Assembly (NCBI GenBank): GCA_964034945.1
Contig: OZ035962.1
Span: 70,322,274 to 70,386,273, forward strand
Source: Chrysopilus asiliformis
Taxonomy: Eukaryota > Arthropoda > Insecta > Diptera > Rhagionidae
Reading direction: 5' to 3'
DNA length: 64,000 bases
The position numbers and the translations under genes are program-made. Shown in pieces: positions 37,628 through 47,883 of the stretch (the first letter of the stretch is position 1; every line of letters starts with the position of its first letter). The notes beneath the pieces were generated by a model. The model did not search any database, was not told the DNA's origin, and worked only from the letters and a program-made list of their open reading frames with translations.

Positions 37628-40068
37628 TTTTTTAAATTTTCTTCAATGGCCTGAAAATATATTTTACTTTATTAAATCACTGTGATGTGTTTTGATATAT
37701 CAATATAAATGGTGTTGCTATGGCAAAATAGGAAATCAGATAAATTAATACAATAGTCCCCGAATACATAAAAAAAATGTATTTTTTACAACTTTTATCT
37801 ATCTAGTATCCGTATTTTTTTCTTGAAAAGATTTGTAGTCGTTTTCGATGATAAACACTTAGTTTTCGGGTGCGACAAATGGTTTGGGCTAGCTGTCGAC
37901 TTTGGTAAAACCCGCTTTACTCAAAAATGTAAAAAAATGCAAAAAAAAAAATTATATTCATCGTTTAGAGTTTCGGTGAAAAATAAGGAAACTAAATAGG
38001 AACTTGATTCACACCCCCGTAACATATTAACAATTAATAAAATGTAATATCAACAAAGTTTTCACGGGACAACAAAAGGATACTTGAAAAGAATTCTTTT
38101 GGTAATTTTGCAAATATTTTTTTTGTATTTTTTATAAAATTGTACATAAAAGGTTTAGACATGTAAATTGACCAATAGAATTCAAAAGCTTTTAAAAGGA
38201 TGGTGACGCTAAATGGATTTAAAGTTTTTAAGCCCTTTACCCAGGAAAACTGTACTCAAATTAATCGTCTTAAACATTTTTCGCTCAAATCTGTGAAAAT
38301 TGCCGAAAAATTTGAAAACTTTAACGGACAATTTGGAAATTTCAACAAACATGGCTTTTAGGAATCGATAAAAGTTTGGTATGTCGGTTGTTAAGATCGG
38401 TTAAATGGTTAGCCAGATACGGCGGGGAATTAGTCCCTAGAAGCTTAAACAGGAATAGTAGTTAATAAGAGTTGAAGATGAGTCACATTTTAAATAAATC
38501 GAAAGACCGAACATGTGATCATTACTTCATTTTCTGTGAGCTTACTTCAGTTGAATTAAAAAAGACTAAAGATTCTGCACTACAGTAATCCGCGGATAAC
38601 TGCACAAACCTTTAAAGTGTAACGGAAGTTGGCATTCCGTGCACATTTTTAAGAATTCCATACAATATTTATTGCTTAACTGCCACCGCTTAATATAAAA
38701 ACTTTCTATTACTGCATGAAAAATAGCCTTCAATTAAGTCTCTCTTTCATATATTTTCCTTCGGATAAGTGCACAAGTGTTTTATTTTTCCTTTCAATTT
38801 TTAAGACTACATTTTCTTGGCCGTGTGTTATGTATCTCTAATGAGAGTAATTATGTCCTGATTTACAATCCTCCGATAAGCGCAAATCCTCGTAACTGTC
38901 CAACAAATCAATTAACGTATTTTTGGGATTATTGTGTCAAGTTACCGGGCATGTTTGGTAAACATTTGCAACGTATTGGATTATGAAATAGCAATAAATA
39001 AATCTTGAATAAATGGAAACTTTTTTCCTTAAATAAATAGAAGTTATCTTGCTTTTAAATTACCTAAAAATAATCTTTTTTTTCAATCTGGATGTGAGTA
39101 CTAACAAACAGCAGTAAAGCTTAAATTAATAAACAAATCGCGAGAAAACAATTGTAAATAAACGTCAAAACCCCCGCAATAAGGAATGGGATTTTCGGAT
39201 AACAAAGTGCAGTAGAGTAATAATATTTCAGAAACACAGCGAAGTAGATTTTATTTAAAGTTCTCGCTATTTTTAAGCTGAGTTAAATTGCGACTGCAAA
39301 GCGATGAGAAATTTGATAAAAATAGGAAGCAATTAGCGGCGATTTTACTACAATCGAAATATTAAAGAAATGTGAACAAAAAATGGTTCATTATTTCCGT
39401 AATTACACCAGCTTCTGAACATTTTGACCACGCTTCCCGTGTCAACATAATCTACTAAACTTAGAAATGCCATGGGGCAAGACCGTATAACTGTACTAAC
39501 CCTTCTTAGCATTTCTGGATAAGTGTATATAAAATCCAAAGCGATTGTGGACAGACAAGCGCATCGACAGGAATAACTGAACAAGAAAATAAACGAACAC
39601 GATTTATAAATTAGCTCTACTCACTCATACAATTAAAAATAACATCATACTAAAAACCCATTTTTGTACTTTATATCATTTTTGTTTTTGTTGTTGTATA
39701 AACTTTTGATTAGTCACTTTAATTTCATATTAGTTATTTGTTAGTAAAGTTTCAATATTTTAAATTTTGTATATAATTTCATTTTTTACAGTTTATTATT
39801 TATATTTATTTATTTATTCTTTTTTGAATAATAATTCTTTTTTAAGTTGATTTTGTATATAAAATGTTAAATATTTAAAACTGTGTATTAATTAACGTAA
39901 GTTGCTATTTCTACACGTCCAATCGTCCACTCTCTAGATTATAGGCTCTCTAATGGGTACTAAGAGCACGACAGAGCCGCAACGAAAGTCAATAGGGAAT
40001 TCATTAAAGCCTCGAGATCCTATAATCTAAAGATTTCAAGTTCATATATTGACATAAAAAATGGTTAT
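37628..40068. other. Intergenic DNA, no gene supported
   Basis: About 2.4 kb of AT-rich DNA upstream of DPCD. CGGATAA(C/G)TGCAC words recur at 38594, 38762 and 39196, suggesting a decayed pogo-like element, but no clean TIR pair was found. A short inverted pair with AGATTATAGG / CCTATAATCT lies at 39938-40034. Confidence 0.4.
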
Positions 40069-40330
40069 CTGGGGTGCGTTCTTTTATGTTTAAGCAAAGT
40101 TACGTCTGAGGTTGTCAAAATCAAAACTGATTGCCTAAGTTGAAAATACAGTAAACTTTGCTTTGGCATTTGAAAACGCGATTTGGTTCACTGTGACATT
40201 TACCAACTGAAACATTTGAAATATTTGAATGGAAAATAGTTCCAAAATGTCACTGTTTTTCGTAAAATAATTCAACACACAAACAAGTCTATGATTTAAA
40301 AAAAAGTATCGATTTTGACAGTGCAGTTAA

Positions 40331-40910
40331 AGGCTCTTCCCATTGCCAGGATATTTTAGTTGCGATAAAATGTAGGGACACACTTATATAACAAATGCTT
40401 GGTAAGAAAGAGAGAGAACAAAAAAAAGCGTACGTCGCCAGATGTCGCTTTTGTAGTTTATTTTATAGGAAGCGTTCGTCGCCAGGTGTCGCTTCGGTAG
40501 ATGTATTTGAACTGACGTACGCTTCCTATAAAATAAACTACAAAAGTAGTCAAAATCTGTCTGATTTTGACAAATGCAGTTTCAAAACTTACAATACAAT
40601 GAATAACAACGAAGGTATTTATATTTATTACATGTTTTGGTATACAGACTATAATAATAATAATAACCATATTTACAGGTAGGAAATTTGAGATATTAGA
40701 AGACATACAGATATGTGATTCGGAGATGCAAATAGAATGTTTTGGACATGGAATACGGTTTAAATTCCTATGATTTTATCCTATAAAACTTTCTATAAAG
40801 ACTCGTGCCCGTATTCTGTCTTTCCCATTGACAATTACAGCTATCTGTCTCTTTCTATTTGTAACACATTTTTATCGCAACTAAAATATCCTGGCAATGG
40901 AGAGAGCTCA
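40331..40910 (+). mobile_element. TTAA-flanked MITE, inverted pair, left copy
   Basis: 580 bp with TIRs ending in CCATTGCCAGGATATTTTAG (left) and its reverse complement (right). TTAA at 40327-40330 and 40911-40914. An internal inverted pair surrounds TAGGAAGCGT...ACGCTTCCTA. It contains a 95-codon open frame (40395-40682) conserved in the other copy, but with low-complexity Asn/Tyr content and no motif; I do not call a gene. Confidence 0.72.
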
Positions 40911-41029
40911 TTAACTTTATCGCGTTCTGAAATGCCCTAGTAAAATTTACTTTTCTCAACTCAACTCTCGAGCGAACTTGAAAAAGTTAACTTTGACAAC
41001 TCAACTTCGGCATTCCAAACCGCGAGTAA

Positions 41030-41617
41030 TGGGCTTTCTCCATTGCCAGGATATTTTAGTTGCGATAAAAATGTGTTACAAATAGAAAGAGACAGATAGC
41101 TGTAATTGTCAATGGGAAAGACAGAATGGGAAAGACAGAATACGAGTCTTTATAGAAAGTTTTATAGGATAAAATCATAGGAATTTAAACCGTATTCCAT
41201 GTCCAAAACATTCTATTTGCATCTCCGAATCACATATCTGTATGTCCTCTAATATCTCAAATTTCCTACCTGTAAATATGGTAATTATTATTATTATAGT
41301 CTGTATACCAAAACATGTAATAAATATAAATACATTCGTTGTTATTCATTGTATTGTAAGTTTTGAAACTGCATTTGTCAAAATCAGACATATTTTGACT
41401 ACTTTTGTAGTTTATTTTATAGGAAGCGTACGTCAGTTCAAATACATCTACCAAAGCGACACCTGGCGACGAACGCTTCCTATAAAATAAACTACAAAAG
41501 CGACATCTGGCGACGTACGCTTTTTTTTGTTCTCTCTCTTTCTTACCAAGCATTTGTTATATAAGTGTGTCCCTACATTTTATCGCAACTAAAATATCCT
41601 GGCAATGGGGAGAGCCC
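41030..41617 (-). mobile_element. TTAA-flanked MITE, inverted pair, right copy
   Basis: 588-bp near-identical copy of 40331-40910 in opposite orientation, 119 bp away. It is followed by TTAA (41618-41621) and preceded by GTAA (41026-41029). A 23-bp duplication of a GGGAAAGACAGAAT unit (41116-41140) is one of its few differences. Confidence 0.72.
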
Positions 41618-41818
41618 TTAAAGTTTACTTCACATTAACCGTGTACATTTCAGAACGACTTTCAGACCGCAGTCGACCACGGCCAATAAAAGAACGCAAC
41701 CCTGACACACCAATAAACGGACCATCAAAACAAAAGTTCTTAATTGACGTTCTTTCTTGGACAAATTAAATAAAGTTTTAGAACAGAGGATATCTATATC
41801 TAACTAATATATACGAAA

Positions 41819-42166
41819 ATGTCCAGAAGAGATATAGCGCCAGCTTTGCAGATGCTGCGAAAATTTCTTCTTGGCGTACTACTGTCATTCTAGTTATGTA
41901 AGAGAAAAACTAAAATATTTTTCTTTCAGAGAGATCATACATTAGCTTTGCGTTTCGAAGATGGTTTGGCGAACAGAACACAACCCGATCCCGATGTTCC
42001 AGGTGGACCATCCCATAAGTTATCAGCCAATTATTACTGCAATCGCGACGGACGTAGAGAAGTGGATCCTCCAATCAACCTTATGGAAGGACTTCTGTCT
42101 TCCGGTGATGAGAAAACTCCTGCAAAGAAATTCCCTACACCAGGAAAAATACATCGTTGGGATTAA
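41819..42166 (+). CDS. ND-B14.5A: NADH dehydrogenase subunit B14.5a (NDUFA7)
   Basis: Accessory subunit of mitochondrial complex I. Two exons, 41819-41875 and 41930-42166, joined in phase 0 across a 54-bp intron (GGC|GTACTA ... TTTCAG|AGA); 97 aa, slightly shorter than the mammalian protein. The block GGPSHKLSANYYCNRDGRRE (about 44-63) is the family signature, preceded by a RTQPDPD segment and followed by a short tail ending GKIHRWD. The first exon gives a basic N-terminus (MSRRDIAPALQMLRKFLLG) that fits the insect orthologs. AATAAA at 42190-42195 is 24 nt after the stop. The upstream 115 bp separates it from the inverted-repeat TE cluster, so its promoter must be short or lie in TE sequence. 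Confidence 0.94.
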
Positions 42167-42189
42167 AAAATAATTTTGGAAACAAATAG

Positions 42190-42195
42190 AATAAA
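42190..42195 (+). terminator. Polyadenylation signal of ND-B14.5A
   Basis: AATAAA 24 nt downstream of the stop codon. Confidence 0.6.
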
Positions 42196-42592
42196 CAATA
42201 GAGATCAGTAAACGAGCGTTTGCGAGCTATTTAAATTAGTTTAAGTTATATCAGCCGTTTTTAAGTGGTACAAGTCCATTTATGGGAAAAATTGTATAAT
42301 TGTAGTTTTAGTCAGATATAGATATCTCCTTTTTATACTCTATATCGGTGTTCCCAACCGGAAGTCATGTACCCCTAGGGATACATTCACTGGCTCCAGG
42401 AGTTTGCAAAATCTGAGAAAAAAAATCTGGAATTCTTATTAATATTTTTGGCTTGAGCACAGAAAATTTTCTTTAACCATAGATTCCACCAACATAAATT
42501 CAATATGTTGGTCTGATGATGGTTCGACATTGAATTCTTGGAACCGAAACTTGATGCTTCCCATTAAAAAAATTTCTAATTCTCTAATTAAT

Positions 42593-43022
42593 TTTTATAC
42601 TCGTATGGTATAACCAAAGGGTATATTAAATTTGCCTTACCGTTTGTAACGCCAAGATCCCGTTATCACACTCAAAAATGAATTACACCAGTGTGTTTAG
42701 AATGGTAAAAAAAAATTGAATTTTGCATGTCCGTCCGTCTGTCTGTCTGTGGCGCGGACTGCGGGCGCACGGATTGAACTAGAGACTTGAAATTTTACGC
42801 AGATTCGTTTTTTCGTAAAATGGAAGGCTAAGTTCGTTAATGTGCAAAAATGAACCATTAGGGGCGGTACCCCCATACGAACGAAATTTTTTTTGCGAAT
42901 ATCAAAAAAGTGCGAGAACAAAAATTTAGGATATGATTCTACATAAAACTCCCATACATCGAAATGCGACTAGAATAAATTTTAAAAAAATCTTATTGAA
43001 AAATTTGACTTCAAAGTTCACA
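42593..43022 (-). mobile_element. Helentron/DINE-like element, copy E
   Basis: Minus-orientation copy: TTTTTATACTCGTATGGTAT (the TATACCC end), CATGTCCGTCCGTCTGTCTG tract, CGGATTGAACTAGAGACTTG body, and ACATAAAACTCCCATACATC before the copy fades at about 43022. Lacks the hairpin end. Confidence 0.68.
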
Positions 43023-43341
43023 ATAATGTGGTTAAAATTATTTAAAAATTGAGAAGAAAATCGGAAATCCTTCACGATACATACTGTAACGAGCTTCGAT
43101 GGGATCGTTTAGATATTTGCAGAATATAACACAAGAAAATTAACAAATAAATCTCTTTATTTCAGTTTCTAAAACAATCATAACTTAAATTCTAAGTACT
43201 GTATTTCAATAATTCAATGTCCGATCTTAATTCAATCACTCACAATTTATAACACTTTACAATACAAAATCACTTTTTCTATTAGCACTTATTGCTACAC
43301 TATCACTGTAGAATCACTTGTTCACTAGAGGTACTCTAGTC

Positions 43342-43561
43342 CAGTGCTCCGCAACCTTTATTTGCATACGGCACACACATTTTTTTTTCTGGAAATCCGG
43401 GGCACACCACAAAAGAAAATACAAAAAAAAATTGTATTTAAAATTAAAAATATATTTAAAATTTAAAAAAAAAATCCTGAAAGAATTATTAAATAGCTTT
43501 TTGAAATGTTTACCGCGGTACACCTAATATCATTTCCCGGCACACCAGTTGCGGAGCACTG
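43342..43561. mobile_element. hAT MITE, 220 bp
   Basis: Second copy of the 29399-29633 family. Starts CAGTGCTCCGCAACC and ends GTTGCGGAGCACTG; exact 8-bp duplication CTCTAGTC (43334-43341 and 43562-43569). Confidence 0.88.
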
Positions 43562-43784
43562 CTCTAGTCAATTCGATAGGGGTACTATATATAGGGGTAC
43601 TTGGGGTACTAGGGGCAGAGAACAAATAATCTAGAGAATAAACTCTTACCCCACGACTCCATTAGACTTTTTAGAATCATGATTTTTTCCCCCACTCCAT
43701 ATTTTGGCGAATAAAAAAATCAGCGCGTGGGCATTTTCAGTCATGATTTTTCATTTTTATTGTGTCTCCATAGCGTGCTGATAA

Positions 43785-44352
43785 ATGTCAACGCGGAAAC
43801 AAAAATTAGCTTTAGTCGCTATTTTTGTTCTGAAAGAACTAAAAAACCTTCAAGAAAAGAAAAAAAAACGGAATGCTCCAGTGTGCTGGGTCAAGCCGCT
43901 CTTGGCCTGCAGATGCGAACACGACTTGGAGGCTCATCTTTTGGAGGCTCATCTTTTGATTGCCTACAAGAATCCGGTGAAGATTTTAAGAACTTCATAA
44001 GAATGTCGCTCGAATAATTCGAGTTTTTGCTGAATCTTGTAAGTTAGTGTTCAGCTTTAAACAAATCCCATAATGAAATTATCTTACAGATTGAAAATGA
44101 TATTTAACAAATGGACACTCAATTACGAGCGCAATTACAGCAAGAGTACGTTTGGCTCTAACTTTAAGGTTCCTAGCTGCTGGTGATTCGTACAGGTCAC
44201 TCGAATTTTTGTCAAGAGTCCCAAGGAAAACGATTTGCCGATTTTTGCTGGAAGTCTTAGATGCGTTACAACATCATTACTTACAATATCCATCCATTCA
44301 CTATCGATATCCATTATTACTAGCCATTACTTGCACTTATCTTGCCATGTAA
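43785..44352 (+). pseudogene. Harbinger transposase remnant (N-terminal part)
   Basis: The first frame starts MSTRKQKLALVAIFVLKELK and runs into the conserved Trp-Val-Pro-like block (CWVKPLLA). A frameshift moves to the frame reading EDFKNFIRMSLE (to 44017), and after a gap the conserved block LALTLRFLAAGDSYRSLEFL appears at about 44152-44211 followed by SRVPRKTICRFLLEV. These are ordered pieces of Harbinger transposases up to just before the catalytic domain. Multiple frame breaks show it is dead. Confidence 0.75.
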
Positions 44353-44475
44353 AAAAGGATTATAGTTGTGCAAAGTAAAAAGTGATTTGTCACCTATACA
44401 TATTATAGAAATATTATTCTCGCTGTTTAAATTACAAATCCAATAAAAAAAATTGAAAAAATGAATGAATAAATA

Positions 44476-45033
44476 TTTTTATACCCGTATGGTGAAACCA
44501 AAGGGTATATTAACTTTGCCTTACCGTTTGTAACGCCAAGATCCCGTCATCGCACAAAAAAATGAATTACACCAGTGTGTTTAGAATGATAAAAAAAGTT
44601 GAATTTAGCATGTCCGTCCGTCTGTCTGTCTGTCTGTCCGTCTGTGGCGCGGATTGCGGGCGCACGGATTGAGCTAGAGACTTGAAATTTTGCGCAGATC
44701 CGTTTTTCGTAAAATGCGAGGCTAAGTTCGTTAACGGGCAAAAATGGACCATTAGGGGGGGTACCCCCCAATAGGAACGAAGACGTTTTTTTGCAAATAT
44801 CTCAAAAACGGTGCATCTTATCAAAAAATTCCAAAAACAAAAGTTATTTAGGATATGATTCTACATAAAACTCCCATACATCAAAATCCGATTGGAATAA
44901 ATTTTAAAAAATCTTATTGGAAAGTTTGACCTCAAAGTGGAATTTTGGTATAACTGTTGGAATTTTGATACGAATATCACCATACTGGTCTCCAATGATT
45001 GCCAGATTGGCAATTATAGCTTTTGTTATGTTT
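44476..45033 (-). mobile_element. Helentron/DINE-like element, copy F
   Basis: Complete-looking minus-orientation copy inside the Harbinger element. Begins TTTTTATACCCGTATGGTGA, then TTAACTTTGCC, the CATGTCCGTCCGTCTGTC tract (44610-44645), and ends with the hairpin ATTGCCA-GAT-TGGCAAT followed by ATAGCTTTTGTTATG. Confidence 0.72.
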
Positions 45034-45052
45034 ATTTTTGCAAAACGTACAG

Positions 45053-45359
45053 CTACATAAAACACGTAAAACACATAAAACACGTTTGGCTCGTAGATGT
45101 CTTCTGTTGCAGCTCCTGATTTCATGCTGTCCGCTACTTTTTTGTGTTCAGCAACATAAGCTCCGCGCAGAGACTTCAGCTTTTTCTTTATAATTTCATT
45201 TGAAGATTTCATTTCGGCGGCTATAATATCAAGCGCCTTTTGCTTCATATCCGTCCTTTTATAAATATCAATTTGCGTATTCCACAGACATTGATGGGTC
45301 AGGTATAAATCGATCAACTTCAGCAACTTCACAGCGTGTAAATTTCTTTCCCATCTAAA
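45053..45359 (-). pseudogene. MADF-domain protein remnant of the Harbinger element
   Basis: On the minus strand an acceptor-like TTTTAG (about 45357) leads into WERNLHAVKLLKLIDLYLTH, QCLWN...IYKRTDMKQKALDIIAAEMK and KKKLKSLRGAYVAEHKKVAD. This is the MADF (Myb/SANT-like) domain pattern (L(I/L)xLYxxHxCLW...RxxAxxxIAxEM...VxxKxKxLRxxYxxExxK). The frame then enters YVFYVFYV repeats and is cut by the Helentron-like copy, so only the N-terminal domain remains. Confidence 0.72.
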
Positions 45360-45651
45360 ACACTTTTTTTTTGAAAAATAATTTATCCTTAAATATATTT
45401 GGAATAATACAAACCTTCAATAACACAAAAAACTTAAACCGCAAAAATTGCACAAGGAGGGCAGCCAACTAGAAATCAGCTAATTTGACAGAACAAATGT
45501 CAAAAAAAAATCCTACTTTTCAGCAGCCGAAAAAGTCATGATAGTACGGAGATTTAAATCATGATGCAAGATTTTTTGAGTCTCCATTAGACTTTTTCGT
45601 GATTGGATTTAAATACAATCCTGAAAAAAGTCTAGTGGAACCGTGGGGTTA

Positions 45652-46250
45652 GAACAAATTTTTAGAGAAAATTTTTCCACTGTGAGATGAAGCAAGAGGA
45701 TCCGATGTAACACGGAAAAATTATCCATTCGATTCCTCCATCTCATTGAATAGATACGACGAAAATGATTAGAAAATGTTCTCTCTGCTTCGTGCTCCCT
45801 AGTCTAAAAGTAATTAACTTTTAGGCCGTAGCTAATGAATGATAGGGACATTTTTCCCCCCTTCGAAGGGGAAATTTGTCAAAAATTTGTTCGGCAGAGT
45901 TTTTTCTATATATTCCTTATTCTATGCTAGGGGTACTTGGGGTACTATATATACGGGTGTCTATAACAAAATGTTATATTATTTTTGTGGATGCTTTCAC
46001 ACCCGAAAAATTCCGTCAAGTAAAAACCATGAGTCAGAAATCATTCAATGGTTAAACACAAAACAGTACAAATTGCTCTGGCTTGACTGATATAATTCGT
46101 ATAAGATTTAGGGCAGTCAGGCTAGAAGTACTTGAATTGAGTCTTATCTTACCAAATCCTGTAAAGTCTGGGTGGAAGCTGGTCATATTGTCCAATAAAC
46201 CCTAACGTCCGCTGTACACTTTAGCTAAGCTATGCGAACGAGCCTAGCTA
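45652..46250. other. Repeat-derived flank, no gene seen
   Basis: Contains GGGGTACTTGGGGTACTATATAT (45930) resembling 43578-43605 on the other side of the Harbinger element, so both probably belong to one older repeat. No coding sequence. Confidence 0.4.
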
Positions 46251-46511
46251 TGGCAGTTCGTTATTTAATGATTTAATTTTTTAAAAAATCACTTTGAAAT
46301 AAAAAATAAAATTAAAATCGTTTTGTCTTTGATCAAAATTATATTAAAATTATTCATTCTTTTGTCAACTACTTTTATTGTAACTTTAAAATATTTGTAG
46401 TCTCAATTAAAAATTAAAATTCTAATTAAATAATATTTTATTAAAGTTGATTTTTAATATTATATATATGGGATGATAATTCATTAAATATTATCATATA
46501 TATTTCCCATA
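46251..46511 (+). repeat. Left LTR
   Basis: 261 bp, begins TGGCAGTTCG and ends TTCCCATA. One base differs from the right copy (AATTAAAAAT here, AATTACAAAT there). Confidence 0.88.
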
Positions 46512-46690
46512 ATTGGTGACCCCGACTTTAGAATTTCTATAGTTCTAAAAGAATTGTAATTCAAGAATTTTTGAATTATCAGAACTTAACTAGGAAGGAT
46601 TTATTTATTGAATAAGCTACGAATTTCTTCAATCAAAATATTGAAACTTAATTTGAATCCTGTTTGCTGCAATAAAGAAAGACATATTCA

Positions 46691-46888
46691 GAAGATTTTA
46701 AAACAAAAAGTCTGGATTTTCAAGTATTAGAAGGATGTAATTAGAAGATTTTAAAACAAAAAGTCTGGATTTTCAAGTATTAGAAGGATGTAATTAGAAG
46801 ATTTTAAAACAAAAAGTCTGGATTTTCAAGTATTAGAAGGATGTAATCAGAAGATTTTGAAACAAAAAGGCTGGATTTTCAAGTATAA
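46691..46888 (+). repeat. 53-bp tandem repeat in the LTR-element leader
   Basis: About 3.7 copies of a 53-bp unit starting GAAGATTTTAAAACAAAAAG at 46691, 46744, 46797 and 46850, between the left LTR and gag. Confidence 0.85.
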
Positions 46889-47094
46889 TATCTTAATTAG
46901 TATATCTTTGTTAGTAACTTTTGTATCGCATTTCAATATTTAACTAATTTGTACAATATTTTAGTAATTGTATGTACAGTTGTAAATAATTTTGATCAAT
47001 AGTTTTCTGCTTCTTAAATTATTTTTAATTATTAATATTACTTTCGGGTTTGCTTAAGTTTACAATCAGTGATTATAACTACATATTATCAGTC

Positions 47095-47883
47095 ATGTCC
47101 TCTCCTCAGCGAAATGAGATTGTAGGTGCAAACACAGCAGTTAATTCTGTATCTGTAAAACTGCCTGAATTTTGGAGGAATGACCCTCATCTCTGGTTTT
47201 GTCAGGTAGAATCACAATTTGCGATTGGCAATATAATCAGAGATGAAACTAAATTTAATTATATCGTTGGTAGAGTCGAGTCAAGTGTGCTTTCACAAGT
47301 TGCAGATGTTATTCGGAATCCTCCTGCATCTGATAAATATTTAAATTTAAAAACAAAAATTTTGGAACGATTCGTGGAATCAGATGAATCCAAATTTAAA
47401 AAGTTAATTTCTGGAGTAGCATTAAATGACAAAAAACCATCTCATCTTTTGAGAGAAATGCGTGATCTGGCTGGTTCTGGTGTTGGAAATGAAGTTCTGA
47501 AATCACTATGGCTTCAACGTCTTCCAACACAAACTCAAGCAATTTTATCGGTTAGTATTGGAAGTTTAGATAATTTAGGTTCTATGGCTGATAAAATTGT
47601 TGAGGTAACTAATTCTTCTGAAATTTGCACAACGTCTACAAATTCAAATTTTAAATCTATGGAAGAACAAGTTAAAATTTTAACTGAGCAAGTAGCAAAT
47701 TTAAGTCGCTCACGTTCTCATAATAGAACAAATTTTAGTAGCAAATTTAGAAATAGATCTAGATCAAAATCTAATGGAGGTTTATGCTTTTATCATTTTA
47801 ATTTCAAAGATAAAGCTTTGAAATGCATTAAACCTTGCAATTATTCTCAAACTAGTAATTCTCAAAATTCATCGGAAAACTAA
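47095..47883 (+). CDS. LTR-element Gag (DUF7041-like), 262 aa
   Basis: The frame extends upstream to 47050 but the first ATG is at 47095 (MSSPQRNEIVG). The block LPEFWRNDPHLWFCQVESQF (about 26-45) is the hallmark of insect gypsy-type Gag proteins of the DUF7041 class, followed by YIVGRVESS, KILERF and LREMRDLAG segments. The C-terminus is Arg/Ser-rich (SRSRSHNRTNF) and then CFYHFNFKDKALKCIKPC, the usual Cys/His-type knuckle of these proteins. Intact. It would package the element RNA. Overlaps the pol frame by about 25 nt. Confidence 0.85.
   Translation: MSSPQRNEIVGANTAVNSVSVKLPEFWRNDPHLWFCQVESQFAIGNIIRDETKFNYIVGRVESSVLSQVADVIRNPPASDKYLNLKTKILERFVESDESKFKKLISGVALNDKKPSHLLREMRDLAGSGVGNEVLKSLWLQRLPTQTQAILSVSIGSLDNLGSMADKIVEVTNSSEICTTSTNSNFKSMEEQVKILTEQVANLSRSRSHNRTNFSSKFRNRSRSKSNGGLCFYHFNFKDKALKCIKPCNYSQTSNSQNSSEN

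Larger units (their letters stand above)
40069..41704. mobile_element. Outer TIR element holding two inverted MITEs
   Basis: Left end CTGGGGTGCGTTCTTTTAT; right end reads CAGGGTTGCGTTCTTTTAT on the other strand. No matching TSD (ATGGTTAT against ACACACCA), so the call is from TIRs only. Without its two insertions (40331-40910, 41030-41617) it would be about 470 bp. It ends 115 bp before the ND-B14.5A start codon. Confidence 0.5.
43649..45648. mobile_element. PIF/Harbinger transposon, 2.0 kb, defective
   Basis: TIRs CCCCACGACTCCATTAGACT (left) and CCCCACGGTTCCACTAGACT (right, other strand) with TTA on both sides (43646-43648 and 45649-45651), giving a 2000-bp element. It carries a decayed start of a Harbinger transposase on the plus strand and, converging on the minus strand, a MADF-domain protein remnant; this two-gene layout is typical of PIF/Harbinger elements. 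The catalytic DDE region is missing; a Helentron-like copy (44476-45033) sits between the two. Confidence 0.85.

Noticed and set aside
38590..39215. Possible pogo-like element with CGGATAA(C/G)TGCAC words
   Set aside because: The supposed ends do not form a convincing TIR and no TA duplication could be set.
40395..40682. 95-codon frame conserved in both inverted MITE copies
   Set aside because: Conservation is explained by the recent copying of the whole MITE; low complexity, no known domain.
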